Below are positions 41,564-49,692 of a stretch of DNA of 64,000 bases, one piece after another. How positions within the stretch are numbered: position 1 is the stretch's first letter; every line of letters starts with the position of its first letter. The notes beneath the pieces were generated by a model. That model did not search any database, had not been told where the DNA came from, and saw only the letters and a list, made by a program, of their open reading frames with translations. Source of the stretch: Simplicispira hankyongi (GTDB lineage Bacteria; Pseudomonadota; Gammaproteobacteria; Burkholderiales; Burkholderiaceae_C); the NCBI RefSeq assembly GCF_003570885.1, contig NZ_QXJC01000007.1, forward strand, positions 1 through 64,000. The letters run 5' to 3'. Made by a program: the position numbers and the translations under genes.

Positions 41564-42184
41564 TTGCGTCTTGTGCGTGCAAGCCGTCTGTTGCGAGCAT
41601 TTGCTTGGCTGCTGTGGTGTGCTGCCACTACGGCGCTTGGGCCCCTCGCGCATGCGCAGGGCGCGCCAGCCGTGGCGCATATGGAGGTTGAGCGAAGTCT
41701 GGAGGGCCTCTTCCTGAACGTTTCCATGGAGTTCGGCTTGCCTTCGCTGGTGCAGGAGGCGTTGCAGCAGGGCATTCCCATGACTTTTGTGGCCGATGCC
41801 GAAGTCACGCGATCGCGTTGGTACTGGTCTGACGAGAAGGTGTCCTCCGTGCAACGCTTCTTGCGCCTGAGCTACCAGCCGCTGACCCAACGCTGGCGCT
41901 TGAATGTGTCCTCGGCGCCGTTCAGCACGTCTGGTCTTGGCGTCTCGGTGGGGCAATCCTATGACCAACTCTCCGATGTGCTCGCCGCAATGCAGCGGAT
42001 TGCACACTGGAATATTGCCGACGCGCAGGTGCTGGATACAGGCTCCCCATACCGTGTTCACTTTCACTTCCAATTGGATATGTCGCAGTTGCCACGGCCC
42101 TTGCAAATTGGCGCCCTCGGCCGATCTGGCTGGAACCTGAGCATTGCGCGGACCGAGCGGGTTCCGCTCCTGAGCACACCATGA
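41564..42184 (+). CDS. DUF4390 family exported protein
   Basis: A 206-residue protein with an N-terminal signal peptide (hydrophobic AFAWLLWCAATTALGPLAHA) and a beta-rich body (e.g. SVQRFLRLSYQPLTQRWRL). The start is taken as TTG at 41564, after GGAG and 1 bp beyond the rsmB stop; GTG at 41573 is possible. DUF4390 genes sit in front of ntrY-like kinases in betaproteobacteria; the function is unknown. The last codons overlap the kinase start (ATGA). Confidence 0.83.
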   Translation: MRLVRASRLLRAFAWLLWCAATTALGPLAHAQGAPAVAHMEVERSLEGLFLNVSMEFGLPSLVQEALQQGIPMTFVADAEVTRSRWYWSDEKVSSVQRFLRLSYQPLTQRWRLNVSSAPFSTSGLGVSVGQSYDQLSDVLAAMQRIAHWNIADAQVLDTGSPYRVHFHFQLDMSQLPRPLQIGALGRSGWNLSIARTERVPLLSTP

Positions 42185-44475
42185 GCACTGGCGTGGACTT
42201 GCCCCCGCGCTCGCGTGCTGCGCAGCCGTCGCGCGCAGCGCGTTGGGCGATCGGGGTGGGTGTTGCCATCACCGCTGCCATCGCCCTGGTGCTGATGTTC
42301 TTGCTCACGCTTGCCACCAACAACCGCGCCTTGTACGAGCGCAATTACAGCTGGTTGTTTGCCGTCAACGTCGTCGTGGCGGTGGCGTTCCTGGGCCTGC
42401 TGGCATGGATCGTCGCGCGCCTTGCGCTGCGCTTGCGCCATGGCAAGTTCGGCAGCCGCCTGTTGGTGAAGCTTGCCGCCATCTTTGCCTTGGTTGCGTT
42501 GGTGCCGGGGGGCCTGATCTATGTCGTGTCGTACCAGTTCGTCTCGCGCTCCATTGAGAGCTGGTTTGACGTCGAGGTGGAAGGTGCGCTTAACGCAGGC
42601 GTGAGCTTGGCCCGCACCACGCTGGAAATGCAGTCGACCGAAGCGGCCTCGCGCACCCGTACCGCTGCCGCGCAGCTCGCGCAAGTGCCCAGCGCTGCCG
42701 CTGGACTGGTGCTGGAGCGCATTCGCGACCAGCTCGGCGCCAGCGATGCCGCGCTGTGGAGCAGTTCAGGGACTCTGCTTTCGATCGTTGGCCAGTCGCG
42801 ATTCCGCCTGGATGCCGAGCGACCGAGTGCACAGCAGCTGCGTGTGGTCCGCCAACAGGGGGCCTGGTCGCAAATCGAAGGGCTGGACGACTTGGGCGAC
42901 CATGCCACACCACAGGCCTTGCAAAACATCCACGTGACCGCAATAGCCGTGGTCCCTACCACCAGCCTGGGTCTGTTTTCGGCCGAACCGCGCTATCTGC
43001 ACGTGACGCTTCCCCTGCCGGCGGTGCTGGTGGGCAATGCGGTGGCTGTCCAGGAGGCGAATCGCGAATACCAGGAGCGCTCCCTGGCCCGCGGGGGGCT
43101 GCGTCGCATGTACATCGGCACATTGACCCTGAGTCTGTTTCTTGCGGTGTTTGGCGCGGTGCTGCTGGCGGTGCTCCTGGGCAACCAGCTTGCGCGGCCC
43201 TTGCTGGTGTTGGCCGAAGGCGTGCGCGAGGTCGCCCAGGGCAACCTTAGTCCGAAGGCGTCGCTTCAAGGCAGAGACGAGCTGGGAGGCCTGACGCGTT
43301 CTTTCGCCTTGATGACTCAGCAACTCGCCGATGCACGTGCTGCAGTGCAGAGCAGCATGCTGGCGGTGGACACGGCGCGCGAGCGTTTGCAGACGATTCT
43401 CGACAACCTTACTTCTGGGGTGATCGTGATGGATCCATCCGGGCGTGTGCAATCGTTCAACCCTGGAGCTGAGCGAATACTGCATGTGCCTTTGATGCCT
43501 GTGCTGGGGCATACGCTGGGGGAACTGCCGGAACTGGTGGAGTTTGACCGGGCGGTGCAGCGCCAGTTTGACAGCTGGCTGTCGCAACGTGACGGGGCGG
43601 GGCCGGCGCATTGGCAGCAAACTTTCGAGTTGCACGCTTCGCCTGATGGCGCTCAGCAGCACGCTACGAGCCTCGTCGCCAGGGGAGCCGGCATGCCAGA
43701 AAACGCCAGGTTGCTGGTGTTTGAGGACATTACCGAAATCGTTTCCGCACAGCGCGCACAAGCCTGGGGCGAGGTGGCGCGCCGATTGGCCCATGAGATC
43801 AAGAACCCGCTGACGCCCATTCAGCTATCGGCCGAACGAATGGAGATGAAGCTGTTGCCCAAGCTGGCAGCGTCTGATCAGGCCATGCTCGCCAAATCCG
43901 TCAAAACTATTGTTCAGCAGGTGGAGGCCATGAAGCGGCTGGTGAACGAGTTTCGCGACTATGCGCGCCTGCCCTCGGCAGACCTGCAAGCGCTGGATCT
44001 CAATGCGCTGGTGCGGGATGTACTGCACCTCTATGAGCCCGGTGACGTGCGTGTGCCGGTCCATGCCAGGCTTGATCCGCAGTGCCCGCCCATCCTGGGC
44101 GATGCGCAGCAATTGCGCCAGGTACTGCACAATTTGGTTCAAAACGCGCAAGATGCAACCGAGCAGATGCTGGCATCCGACCCACAGACAGAGCGAGCAG
44201 TCCTCCTGACCACTTCCTTTACCGCAGAGTCAAAGCGCGTACAGCTGGCGGTGTTGGATCAGGGGGCCGGTTTTCCGCCGCATATTCTCCAGCGTGCGTT
44301 TGAGCCCTACGTGACAACCAAGGTACGCGGAACGGGCTTGGGACTCGCCGTTGTCAAGAAAATTGCCGACGAGCACGGGGCAGCAATCAAGCTGGCCAAC
44401 CGTGAACAAGATGGGCGAATATGTGGCGCGCAAGTGTCGCTATCATTTGCGACTGTGCAAACGGCGGCGACGTGA
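42181..44475 (+). CDS. ntrY: NtrY-like sensor histidine kinase
   Basis: A membrane sensor kinase of 764 residues. Two to three membrane segments lie in the first 120 residues, a periplasmic loop follows, another helix near 310-335, then HAMP (about 335-390), PAS (about 400-510), and a HisKA domain with phospho-His538 in RRLAHEIKNPLTPIQLS. The ATPase domain has NLVQNAQDAT, DQGAGF and GTGLGLAVVKKI. It partners the following response regulator. The NtrYX role in nitrogen or redox control is inferred from the family. Confidence 0.92.
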   Translation: MSTGVDLPPRSRAAQPSRAARWAIGVGVAITAAIALVLMFLLTLATNNRALYERNYSWLFAVNVVVAVAFLGLLAWIVARLALRLRHGKFGSRLLVKLAAIFALVALVPGGLIYVVSYQFVSRSIESWFDVEVEGALNAGVSLARTTLEMQSTEAASRTRTAAAQLAQVPSAAAGLVLERIRDQLGASDAALWSSSGTLLSIVGQSRFRLDAERPSAQQLRVVRQQGAWSQIEGLDDLGDHATPQALQNIHVTAIAVVPTTSLGLFSAEPRYLHVTLPLPAVLVGNAVAVQEANREYQERSLARGGLRRMYIGTLTLSLFLAVFGAVLLAVLLGNQLARPLLVLAEGVREVAQGNLSPKASLQGRDELGGLTRSFALMTQQLADARAAVQSSMLAVDTARERLQTILDNLTSGVIVMDPSGRVQSFNPGAERILHVPLMPVLGHTLGELPELVEFDRAVQRQFDSWLSQRDGAGPAHWQQTFELHASPDGAQQHATSLVARGAGMPENARLLVFEDITEIVSAQRAQAWGEVARRLAHEIKNPLTPIQLSAERMEMKLLPKLAASDQAMLAKSVKTIVQQVEAMKRLVNEFRDYARLPSADLQALDLNALVRDVLHLYEPGDVRVPVHARLDPQCPPILGDAQQLRQVLHNLVQNAQDATEQMLASDPQTERAVLLTTSFTAESKRVQLAVLDQGAGFPPHILQRAFEPYVTTKVRGTGLGLAVVKKIADEHGAAIKLANREQDGRICGAQVSLSFATVQTAAT

Positions 44476-44509
44476 GGTTGGCACGCTGCAGATTCAAGGC
44501 ATTTCCCAC

Positions 44510-45193
44510 ATGGCAAACTTATTGGTGGTCGACGACGAGCTAGGCATTCGGGATCTTCTTTCCGAGATTCTGAATGACGAAGGCCACAGTGTCGATCTGG
44601 CAGAAAACGCAACGCAGGCGCGCATTGCCCGCAACGCCAACGACTACGACTTGGTGTTGCTCGACATCTGGATGCCTGACACCGATGGTGTTTCACTGCT
44701 CAAGGAGTGGGCGGCGACCGGCCTCCTGACCATGCCCGTCATCATGATGAGCGGTCACGCGACCATTGACACGGCAGTGGATGCGACGCGTATTGGTGCT
44801 TTTGCTTTTCTGGAAAAGCCCATTACCTTGCAAAAGCTGCTCAAGGCAGTCGAGCAAGGATTGGCGAGGCACGCCTCGCGTACAGCGCCATCGGTGGCGG
44901 TCGTATCCGCCGCTACCGTTTCAGCACCTGCACCGTGTGCCGATCTCACCGTTCCGCAGCTTGCTGCAAGCATGGAGATGGATGCGGGCCCACATGCACA
45001 CCAAGGCTTTGATCTTGACCGCCCCTTGCGTGAAGCGCGCGATGGGTTTGAAAAGGCCTATTTCGAATTTCACCTTGCACGCGAAGGCGGCTCCATGACA
45101 CGTGTAGCGGAGAAGACAGGACTTGAGCGCACCCACCTCTACCGCAAGCTGCGCCAACTGGGCGTGGATTTGGCGCGCGGGAAGCGCAATTAG
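44510..45193 (+). CDS. NtrX-like response regulator lacking the AAA+ domain
   Basis: 227 residues from the ATG at 44510 (MANLLVVDDELGIRDLLSEI). A receiver domain (1-120) has phospho-Asp52 and conserved Lys103 (FLEKPI). An Ala/Ser/Pro-rich linker follows (about 128-160), then a Fis-type helix-turn-helix (TRVAEKTGLERTHLYRKL) at 195-220. The sigma-54 AAA+ domain of classical NtrX is absent, so it probably acts as a direct DNA-binding regulator. It pairs with the kinase upstream. Confidence 0.9.
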   Translation: MANLLVVDDELGIRDLLSEILNDEGHSVDLAENATQARIARNANDYDLVLLDIWMPDTDGVSLLKEWAATGLLTMPVIMMSGHATIDTAVDATRIGAFAFLEKPITLQKLLKAVEQGLARHASRTAPSVAVVSAATVSAPAPCADLTVPQLAASMEMDAGPHAHQGFDLDRPLREARDGFEKAYFEFHLAREGGSMTRVAEKTGLERTHLYRKLRQLGVDLARGKRN

Positions 45194-45229
45194 TTGCCGA
45201 ACATGGCGGAGGCGTCAAGATTTCGAAGC

Positions 45230-45235
45230 TATAAT
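45230..45235 (+). promoter_or_regulatory. Predicted -10 box for tRNA-Phe
   Basis: Consensus TATAAT 10 bp before the tRNA. No good -35 was found at the usual distance. Confidence 0.5.
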
Positions 45236-45245
45236 TTAAGGCTTA

Positions 45246-45321
45246 GGCCCGGTAGCTCAGTCGGTAGAGCAGAGGATTGAAAATCCTTGTGTCGGCGGTT
45301 CGATTCCGTCCCAGGCCACCA
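45246..45321 (+). tRNA. tRNA-Phe (anticodon GAA)
   Basis: A 76-nt cloverleaf, anticodon loop TTGAAAA, T-loop TTCGATT, CCA encoded. Acceptor GGCCCGG opposes CCAGGCC, giving one C-A mismatch at position 5-68. Confidence 0.95.
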
Positions 45322-45330
45322 GTCAGCATG

Positions 45331-45364
45331 CGCCCCAGCGCCCGAAAGGGTTCTGGGGCGTTTC
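45331..45364 (+). terminator. Terminator after tRNA-Phe
   Basis: CGCCCCAG at 45331-45338 pairs with CTGGGGCG at 45353-45360, with an inner CCC/GGG, followed by TTTCT. Strong stem. Confidence 0.75.
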
Positions 45365-45635
45365 TACATTTCCCTCGTGTTTCTAAAAAACCAATGGGCA
45401 GATAGATTGCTGGCTCACAGCTTGTTTATTGCCTCAATGGGCTGCATACAGGGGCAGCATCTTGTTGCTAGAGCTTTCATAGGCGTGGCAACACCGCGGC
45501 TTTTCATGCAGTGGGCGATGCATTGCCAGCTAAAAGCCGCTCGGTTTGCGAGTGGCAGCTTGCCTGCTTATTGCTGCGCCCTTGCTGCCGAATGCGGCGG
45601 CAATTTCACTTATTCAACACACCGTTGCGCTTCTC
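45365..45635. other. Intergenic 271 bp, no recognised feature
   Basis: After the tRNA-Phe terminator there is about 270 bp before the Hsp70-like start. I see no gene, tRNA or family repeat; an in-frame extension of the Hsp70 gene to 45546 reads like a signal peptide (LLIAAPLLPNAAA), but the family does not have one. The Hsp70 promoter is presumably here. Confidence 0.5.
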
Positions 45636-46889
45636 ATGCCTCTTTTGAAGGAAACCACCCTGGGGATTGACTTCGGTACCTCCAACTCGGCGATGGCCGT
45701 GCGCCATGCCAGCGGGCCAGCGCGAATGCTCGCTTTGGAGGGCACTGCCCACACGCTGCCAACAGCGCTGTTCTTCAATGCTGAAGACCACAGTACCCAT
45801 TTTGGGCGCGATGCGGTCGGGCAGTATCTGTCGGGCACTGAAGGGCGGTTGATGCGCTCGCTTAAAAGCCTGCTGGGCAGTGCCTTGCTGCAAGACAAAA
45901 CGGCGGTGCACAACAGCTTGGTGAGCTATCAAGACATCATTGGTCTGTTTTTGCGCATGCTGGCGCAAAAGTCCCTTGAAGTGCTGGGAGGCATGCCTGG
46001 GCGGGTGGTGATGGGGCGTCCGGTGCATTTTGTGGATGGCGAGGACACCCGTGACCGACAGGCCGAAGAGGCACTGCGCCAAGCGGCGCTGGCCGCAGGT
46101 TTCGAGAACGTGTCGTTCCAGCTTGAGCCCATTGCAGCCGCGCTGGACCATGAGCAGCGCATCACGCGGGAGTCCCTGGTGCTGGTTGTGGACATTGGCG
46201 GTGGCACGTCTGATTTCACGGTGGTGCGTCTGGGACCCGAACGCATGCGCTACACCGACCGCCGCTGCGATGTATTGGCCACCACGGGGGTGCACCTAGG
46301 CGGCACGGACTTTGATCGCCGCCTCAGCCTGGAGCTGCTCATGCCTCTGCTGGGGTTTCGCCATCTGGGACCTACCGGGCGCGAGGTGCCAAGCAGCGTA
46401 TTCTTTGATCTCTCGACCTGGCATCTGATCCAGTGGCTGTACGCCCCCAGTGCCCTGCGTGATGCCCGGAAATTGCGAGCCGATTACACCGATGCGCGCC
46501 TGCATGGGCGGCTGATGCAGGTGCTCAACGAGCGCCTGGGGCACCGCATGGCCAATACGGTGGAGCTGGCCAAGATTGCCGCCTCCATGGACGGTGCCGA
46601 TGCGCCCATGCCGCTGGATTGGATCGAGCCGGGGCTCGGTGCTACGGTCACGGCCCAGGGGCTGGGGCATTGCCTGGCACAGCCGCTTCAACAGGTGGTG
46701 GCCTGCGCCCGTGAATGTGTGCAGCTGGCTGGATTGGGTCCGCAGGGCTTGGACGCCATCTACCTCACGGGCGGCTCTTCGGCCTTGCGGCCACTGCGGC
46801 AGGCTTTGAAATCCGCGTTCCCTGACACGCCGCAGGTCGAGGGTGACCTGTTTGGTGGCGTGGCAGCGGGTTTGGCGGTTTCGGGCTGA
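45636..46889 (+). CDS. Hsp70-family protein (YegD-like)
   Basis: 417 residues from the ATG at 45636. It has the actin-like ATPase fold: phosphate-1 motif LGIDFGTSNSAMAV, phosphate-2 LVVDIGGGTSDFTV, then HLGGTDFDRRL and adenosine motif YLTGGSSALRPL. The substrate-binding domain of DnaK is absent, so it is a truncated Hsp70 as in E. coli YegD, of unclear role. It converges with rsmI across a repeat copy. Confidence 0.9.
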   Translation: MPLLKETTLGIDFGTSNSAMAVRHASGPARMLALEGTAHTLPTALFFNAEDHSTHFGRDAVGQYLSGTEGRLMRSLKSLLGSALLQDKTAVHNSLVSYQDIIGLFLRMLAQKSLEVLGGMPGRVVMGRPVHFVDGEDTRDRQAEEALRQAALAAGFENVSFQLEPIAAALDHEQRITRESLVLVVDIGGGTSDFTVVRLGPERMRYTDRRCDVLATTGVHLGGTDFDRRLSLELLMPLLGFRHLGPTGREVPSSVFFDLSTWHLIQWLYAPSALRDARKLRADYTDARLHGRLMQVLNERLGHRMANTVELAKIAASMDGADAPMPLDWIEPGLGATVTAQGLGHCLAQPLQQVVACARECVQLAGLGPQGLDAIYLTGGSSALRPLRQALKSAFPDTPQVEGDLFGGVAAGLAVSG

Positions 46890-46963
46890 AGAACCTTGCA
46901 AGCGTCCGGTGATGGCGGCGGTGAACGAGCGGCGCGGGTGGCTCAAGGGCGCGAAACACTACC

Positions 46964-47018
46964 AAATAAATAGCTGTTAGCGCTTATGAACAAAGCGCTA
47001 GAGGCTATTTTTGATGAA
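46964..47018 (+). repeat. Dispersed palindromic repeat, copy 6 (near consensus)
   Basis: ATAGCTGTTAGCGCTT, then AAAGCGCTAGAGGCTATTTT: the best-conserved copy in the window, in the convergent gap between the Hsp70-like gene and rsmI, ending 3 bp from the rsmI stop. Confidence 0.85.
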
Positions 47019-47020
47019 AT

Positions 47021-47962
47021 TCAGCTCGCCTCGCCGTCTGGCGTGGCACCGTCACGTTTCCATTGCAGGGCCGTGTCGTACAGCGTATTGCGCGATGCCC
47101 CCGTGATCTCGGCCGCTAGGCGCACGGCGGTCTTGAGGGGAAGCTCCTGCAGCAGCAGGCGCAGCACCTGCAGGCTTTTGCCGTCGTCGCTGGCCACTGC
47201 CGTGGGGTGCAGCAGCACTACGAACTCACCCCGGGAGCGCTGGGGTGAGCCCTCCAGCCATGCCGTCAGCGCCTGTGCGGGCTGGGTGGTGATCTCTTCA
47301 AACTGTTTGGTGAGTTCGCGCGCCAAAGTCACCGGGCGTTGGCCCAATACCGCCAGGGCCTGGGCCAGTTCGCCGATGCGGTGGGGGGCCTCCAGCAGCA
47401 CTACGCAGCGGGCCTCATGGGCCAGTTGCTGCGCAATCAGGGTGGCGCGTTCGGCGCTCTTGGCGGGCAGGAACCCGGCAAACACAAAACCGTCTTGTCC
47501 GCCACTGTGTGCCACGGCGCCGGCAGCACTCAGCGCGGTGGTAATGCTGCTGGCGCCGGGCAGGGGTACGGCGCGCAGCCCGGCAGCCTGCACCGCAGCG
47601 ACCAGGCGGGCGCCAGGGTCGCTGATGGCTGGCGTTCCAGCGTCGCTGACATAGGCCACACGCTGCCCCTGCTGCAAGCGCGCAATCACAGTTTGGGCAC
47701 CCTCCTGCTCGTTGTGCTGGTGCAGCGCCAGCAGCTGGGCGCCGGTTTTCTCAATACCGTAGCTGCGCAGCAAGCCTTGCGTGTGCCGCGTGTCCTCGCA
47801 GGCGATGCTGTCTGCCAGTTGCAGCACGTGCAAGGCGCGCAAGCTGATATCGGCCAAATTGCCGATCGGCGTGGCGACCACATACAAGGTGCCTTGGGGA
47901 TAATGCTGAGCCGATGCAGCGTCGCTGGCGGCGCGCAGGGCAGAAGCGAAAGAGGCGCTCAA
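47021..47962 (-). CDS. rsmI: 16S rRNA (cytidine1402-2'-O)-methyltransferase
   Basis: RsmI methylates the ribose of C1402 near the P site. Core motifs are LYVVATPIGNLADISLRAL, CEDTRHTQGLL, YVSDAGTPAISDPG and PLPGASSITTALSAAG. No in-frame Met lies before the core, so a non-ATG start is needed; TTG at 47962 gives 313 residues (LSASFASALRAASDAAS). This start and that of yraN share base 47962, on opposite strands. Confidence 0.92.
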   Translation of the reverse strand: MSASFASALRAASDAASAQHYPQGTLYVVATPIGNLADISLRALHVLQLADSIACEDTRHTQGLLRSYGIEKTGAQLLALHQHNEQEGAQTVIARLQQGQRVAYVSDAGTPAISDPGARLVAAVQAAGLRAVPLPGASSITTALSAAGAVAHSGGQDGFVFAGFLPAKSAERATLIAQQLAHEARCVVLLEAPHRIGELAQALAVLGQRPVTLARELTKQFEEITTQPAQALTAWLEGSPQRSRGEFVVLLHPTAVASDDGKSLQVLRLLLQELPLKTAVRLAAEITGASRNTLYDTALQWKRDGATPDGEAS

Positions 47963-48357
47963 TGGGATTCTTTCAAAAGGCGGTGCGCCTCGCACCGACC
48001 GCCAAGACCACGCGTGAGCATGGCAACGAGGCTGAAGACTGGGCTCTCGCACACTTGCAAGCTGCCGGGCTGCAGCTCCTGGAGCGCAATTATCGGACGC
48101 CAGGGCGTGGCGGCGGCGAAATTGACCTGATACTGCGTGCGCCCGATGGCACCGTCGTTTTTGTCGAAGTGCGGCGCCGTGGTACGACAAGGTTTGGCGG
48201 TGCCGGTGCCAGCATTCAAGCGACCAAGCAGCGGCGGATCGTATTTGCGGCACGCCATTACCTGATGCATCTGCGTGCGCTGCCCCCTTGTCGTTTTGAT
48301 GTGGTGCTGGTCGAGGAGGGCATCGAATGGTTGCAGGCGGCGTTCGATGCCGGCTAA
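47962..48357 (+). CDS. yraN: YraN family (UPF0102) nuclease-fold protein
   Basis: 131 residues, starting MGFFQKAVRLAPTAKTTREH. It has the RecB-like fold pattern: EAEDWALAHLQAAGLQLLERNYR, GEIDLILRAPDGTVVFVEVRRR and TKQRRIVFAARHYL. Its biochemical role is not settled. The block rsmI-yraN-diaA-dolP matches the E. coli yraL-yraN-diaA-yraP cluster. Confidence 0.93.
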   Translation: MGFFQKAVRLAPTAKTTREHGNEAEDWALAHLQAAGLQLLERNYRTPGRGGGEIDLILRAPDGTVVFVEVRRRGTTRFGGAGASIQATKQRRIVFAARHYLMHLRALPPCRFDVVLVEEGIEWLQAAFDAG

Positions 48358-48436
48358 GCCAGCATGTACGTGTTGCTACAAAAGCTGTAACACGGCAGGT
48401 TTATGATCTGCGCCTCTGCGCCGCAATTAGATTTTT

Positions 48437-49024
48437 ATGCTTGAGCAACGCATCCAACAGCACTTTATTGACAGCGCCGACCTCAAATACCAGGCGGCGC
48501 AATTGCTGTGCAAGCCTGTTTCCGACGCTGTGCAGGCGTTGCTGGTGTGTGTGACCAGCGGCGGGAAGATTCTCGTCTGCGGCAACGGCGCTTCTGCGGG
48601 CGATGGCCAGCAGTTTGTTGCGTCGTGCGTCGCGGGCTTTGAGCGCAACCGCCCTGAGCTGGCGGCGCTGGCCTTGAGCGTGGACGGTTCGCTGCTGACC
48701 GGTAGCGCCGACCCCAGCCAGCAGTTTGCGCGCCAGGTGCGCGCACTCGGTCAGGCCGGAGACGTCTTGTTGTTGCTGTGTATTGCCGGGAACGACGCCA
48801 ATCTCTTGGCAGCCGTCTCGGCGGCCCATGAGCGCGAGATGATTGTCATAGCGCTGACCGGGCGCATTTCAGGTGCGCTGGGTGGGCTGCTGCGGGAGAC
48901 CGACATCGGAATCGGCGTGCCGCATGAGCGTGCGGCGCGCGTTCGTGAGGTCCATGCTTTGGTGCTCAATTGTTTGTGCGACGGCATAGATGAGCAATTG
49001 TTTGGTGAACAGGAGATTTCATGA
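48437..49024 (+). CDS. diaA: SIS-domain protein, DiaA/GmhA-like
   Basis: 195 residues. The SIS domain shows KILVCGNGASAGDGQQFVASCV and LLLLCIAGNDANLLAAV. GmhA isomerises sedoheptulose-7-phosphate, while DiaA binds DnaA to start replication; the position in the yraN-diaA-yraP block favours DiaA. Several Ser-to-Ala or Cys changes in the sugar-phosphate loop (GNGASAGDG rather than GNGGSAADA; CIAGND rather than STSGNS) also suggest it is not a standard isomerase. It overlaps the next gene (ATGA). Confidence 0.82.
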   Translation: MLEQRIQQHFIDSADLKYQAAQLLCKPVSDAVQALLVCVTSGGKILVCGNGASAGDGQQFVASCVAGFERNRPELAALALSVDGSLLTGSADPSQQFARQVRALGQAGDVLLLLCIAGNDANLLAAVSAAHEREMIVIALTGRISGALGGLLRETDIGIGVPHERAARVREVHALVLNCLCDGIDEQLFGEQEIS

Positions 49025-49677
49025 AATTTGTCTATCCGACCAGGCTCCTGGTCAGTCTTTTGGCCGCTGCCACGCTGGCAGGTTGCGCCGCACCACTGAT
49101 TCTTGGTGGTGCTGCAGTGGGCGGAATGGTGGCGATTGACCGTCGCACCACCGGCACCCAGGTAGAGGATGAGGGCATCGAACTGCGTGCCACCAACCAG
49201 ATTTTTGGCGACTATGGTGACAAGGTGCATATCAACGTCACCAGCTTCAACCGCCAGGTACTGCTGACCGGCGAAGTGCCAACGCAGGAAGTGCGCGATG
49301 CGGTTGCGCAAAGGGTCGCCAAGGTGGCGAATGTGCGCTCCATCGTGAACGAGCTGGCGGTGATGCCCAGCACGCCCCTTACGCAGCGCTCCAACGACAC
49401 CTTCATCACCGGAAAAATGCGCGCCAGTTTGGTCGATGCCAAGGACCTGACAGCCAGTGCGTTCAAGGTCGTGACCGAGCGCGGGGTGATTTACCTGATG
49501 GGTATCGTCAGCCAACGCGAGGCGAAGCGGGCAACGGCCATTGCCCGTGGTGTGACCGGCGTGCGCAAGGTGGTGCGGGTGTTCGAGTACGTGAGTGACG
49601 ACGACTTGGCGCGCATGAATGCGCCTGCTCGTGCTCCCGTGACTGACACCAACAGCGGGACGGCGCCGGCCAAGTAA
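49021..49677 (+). CDS. BON-domain lipoprotein, YraP/DolP-like
   Basis: 218 residues. Lipoprotein signal ending LAGC (Cys 22), a Gly-rich stretch, then two BON domains (about 50-125 and 125-195: VHINVTSFNRQVLLTGEVPT and FKVVTERGVIYLMGIVSQ). DolP in E. coli supports outer-membrane integrity and BAM function; the same role is inferred. C-terminal tail Ala/Pro/Thr-rich. It completes the rsmI-yraN-diaA-dolP block. Confidence 0.88.
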   Translation: MKFVYPTRLLVSLLAAATLAGCAAPLILGGAAVGGMVAIDRRTTGTQVEDEGIELRATNQIFGDYGDKVHINVTSFNRQVLLTGEVPTQEVRDAVAQRVAKVANVRSIVNELAVMPSTPLTQRSNDTFITGKMRASLVDAKDLTASAFKVVTERGVIYLMGIVSQREAKRATAIARGVTGVRKVVRVFEYVSDDDLARMNAPARAPVTDTNSGTAPAK

Positions 49678-49692
49678 GGCGCGGCGTGCGGA

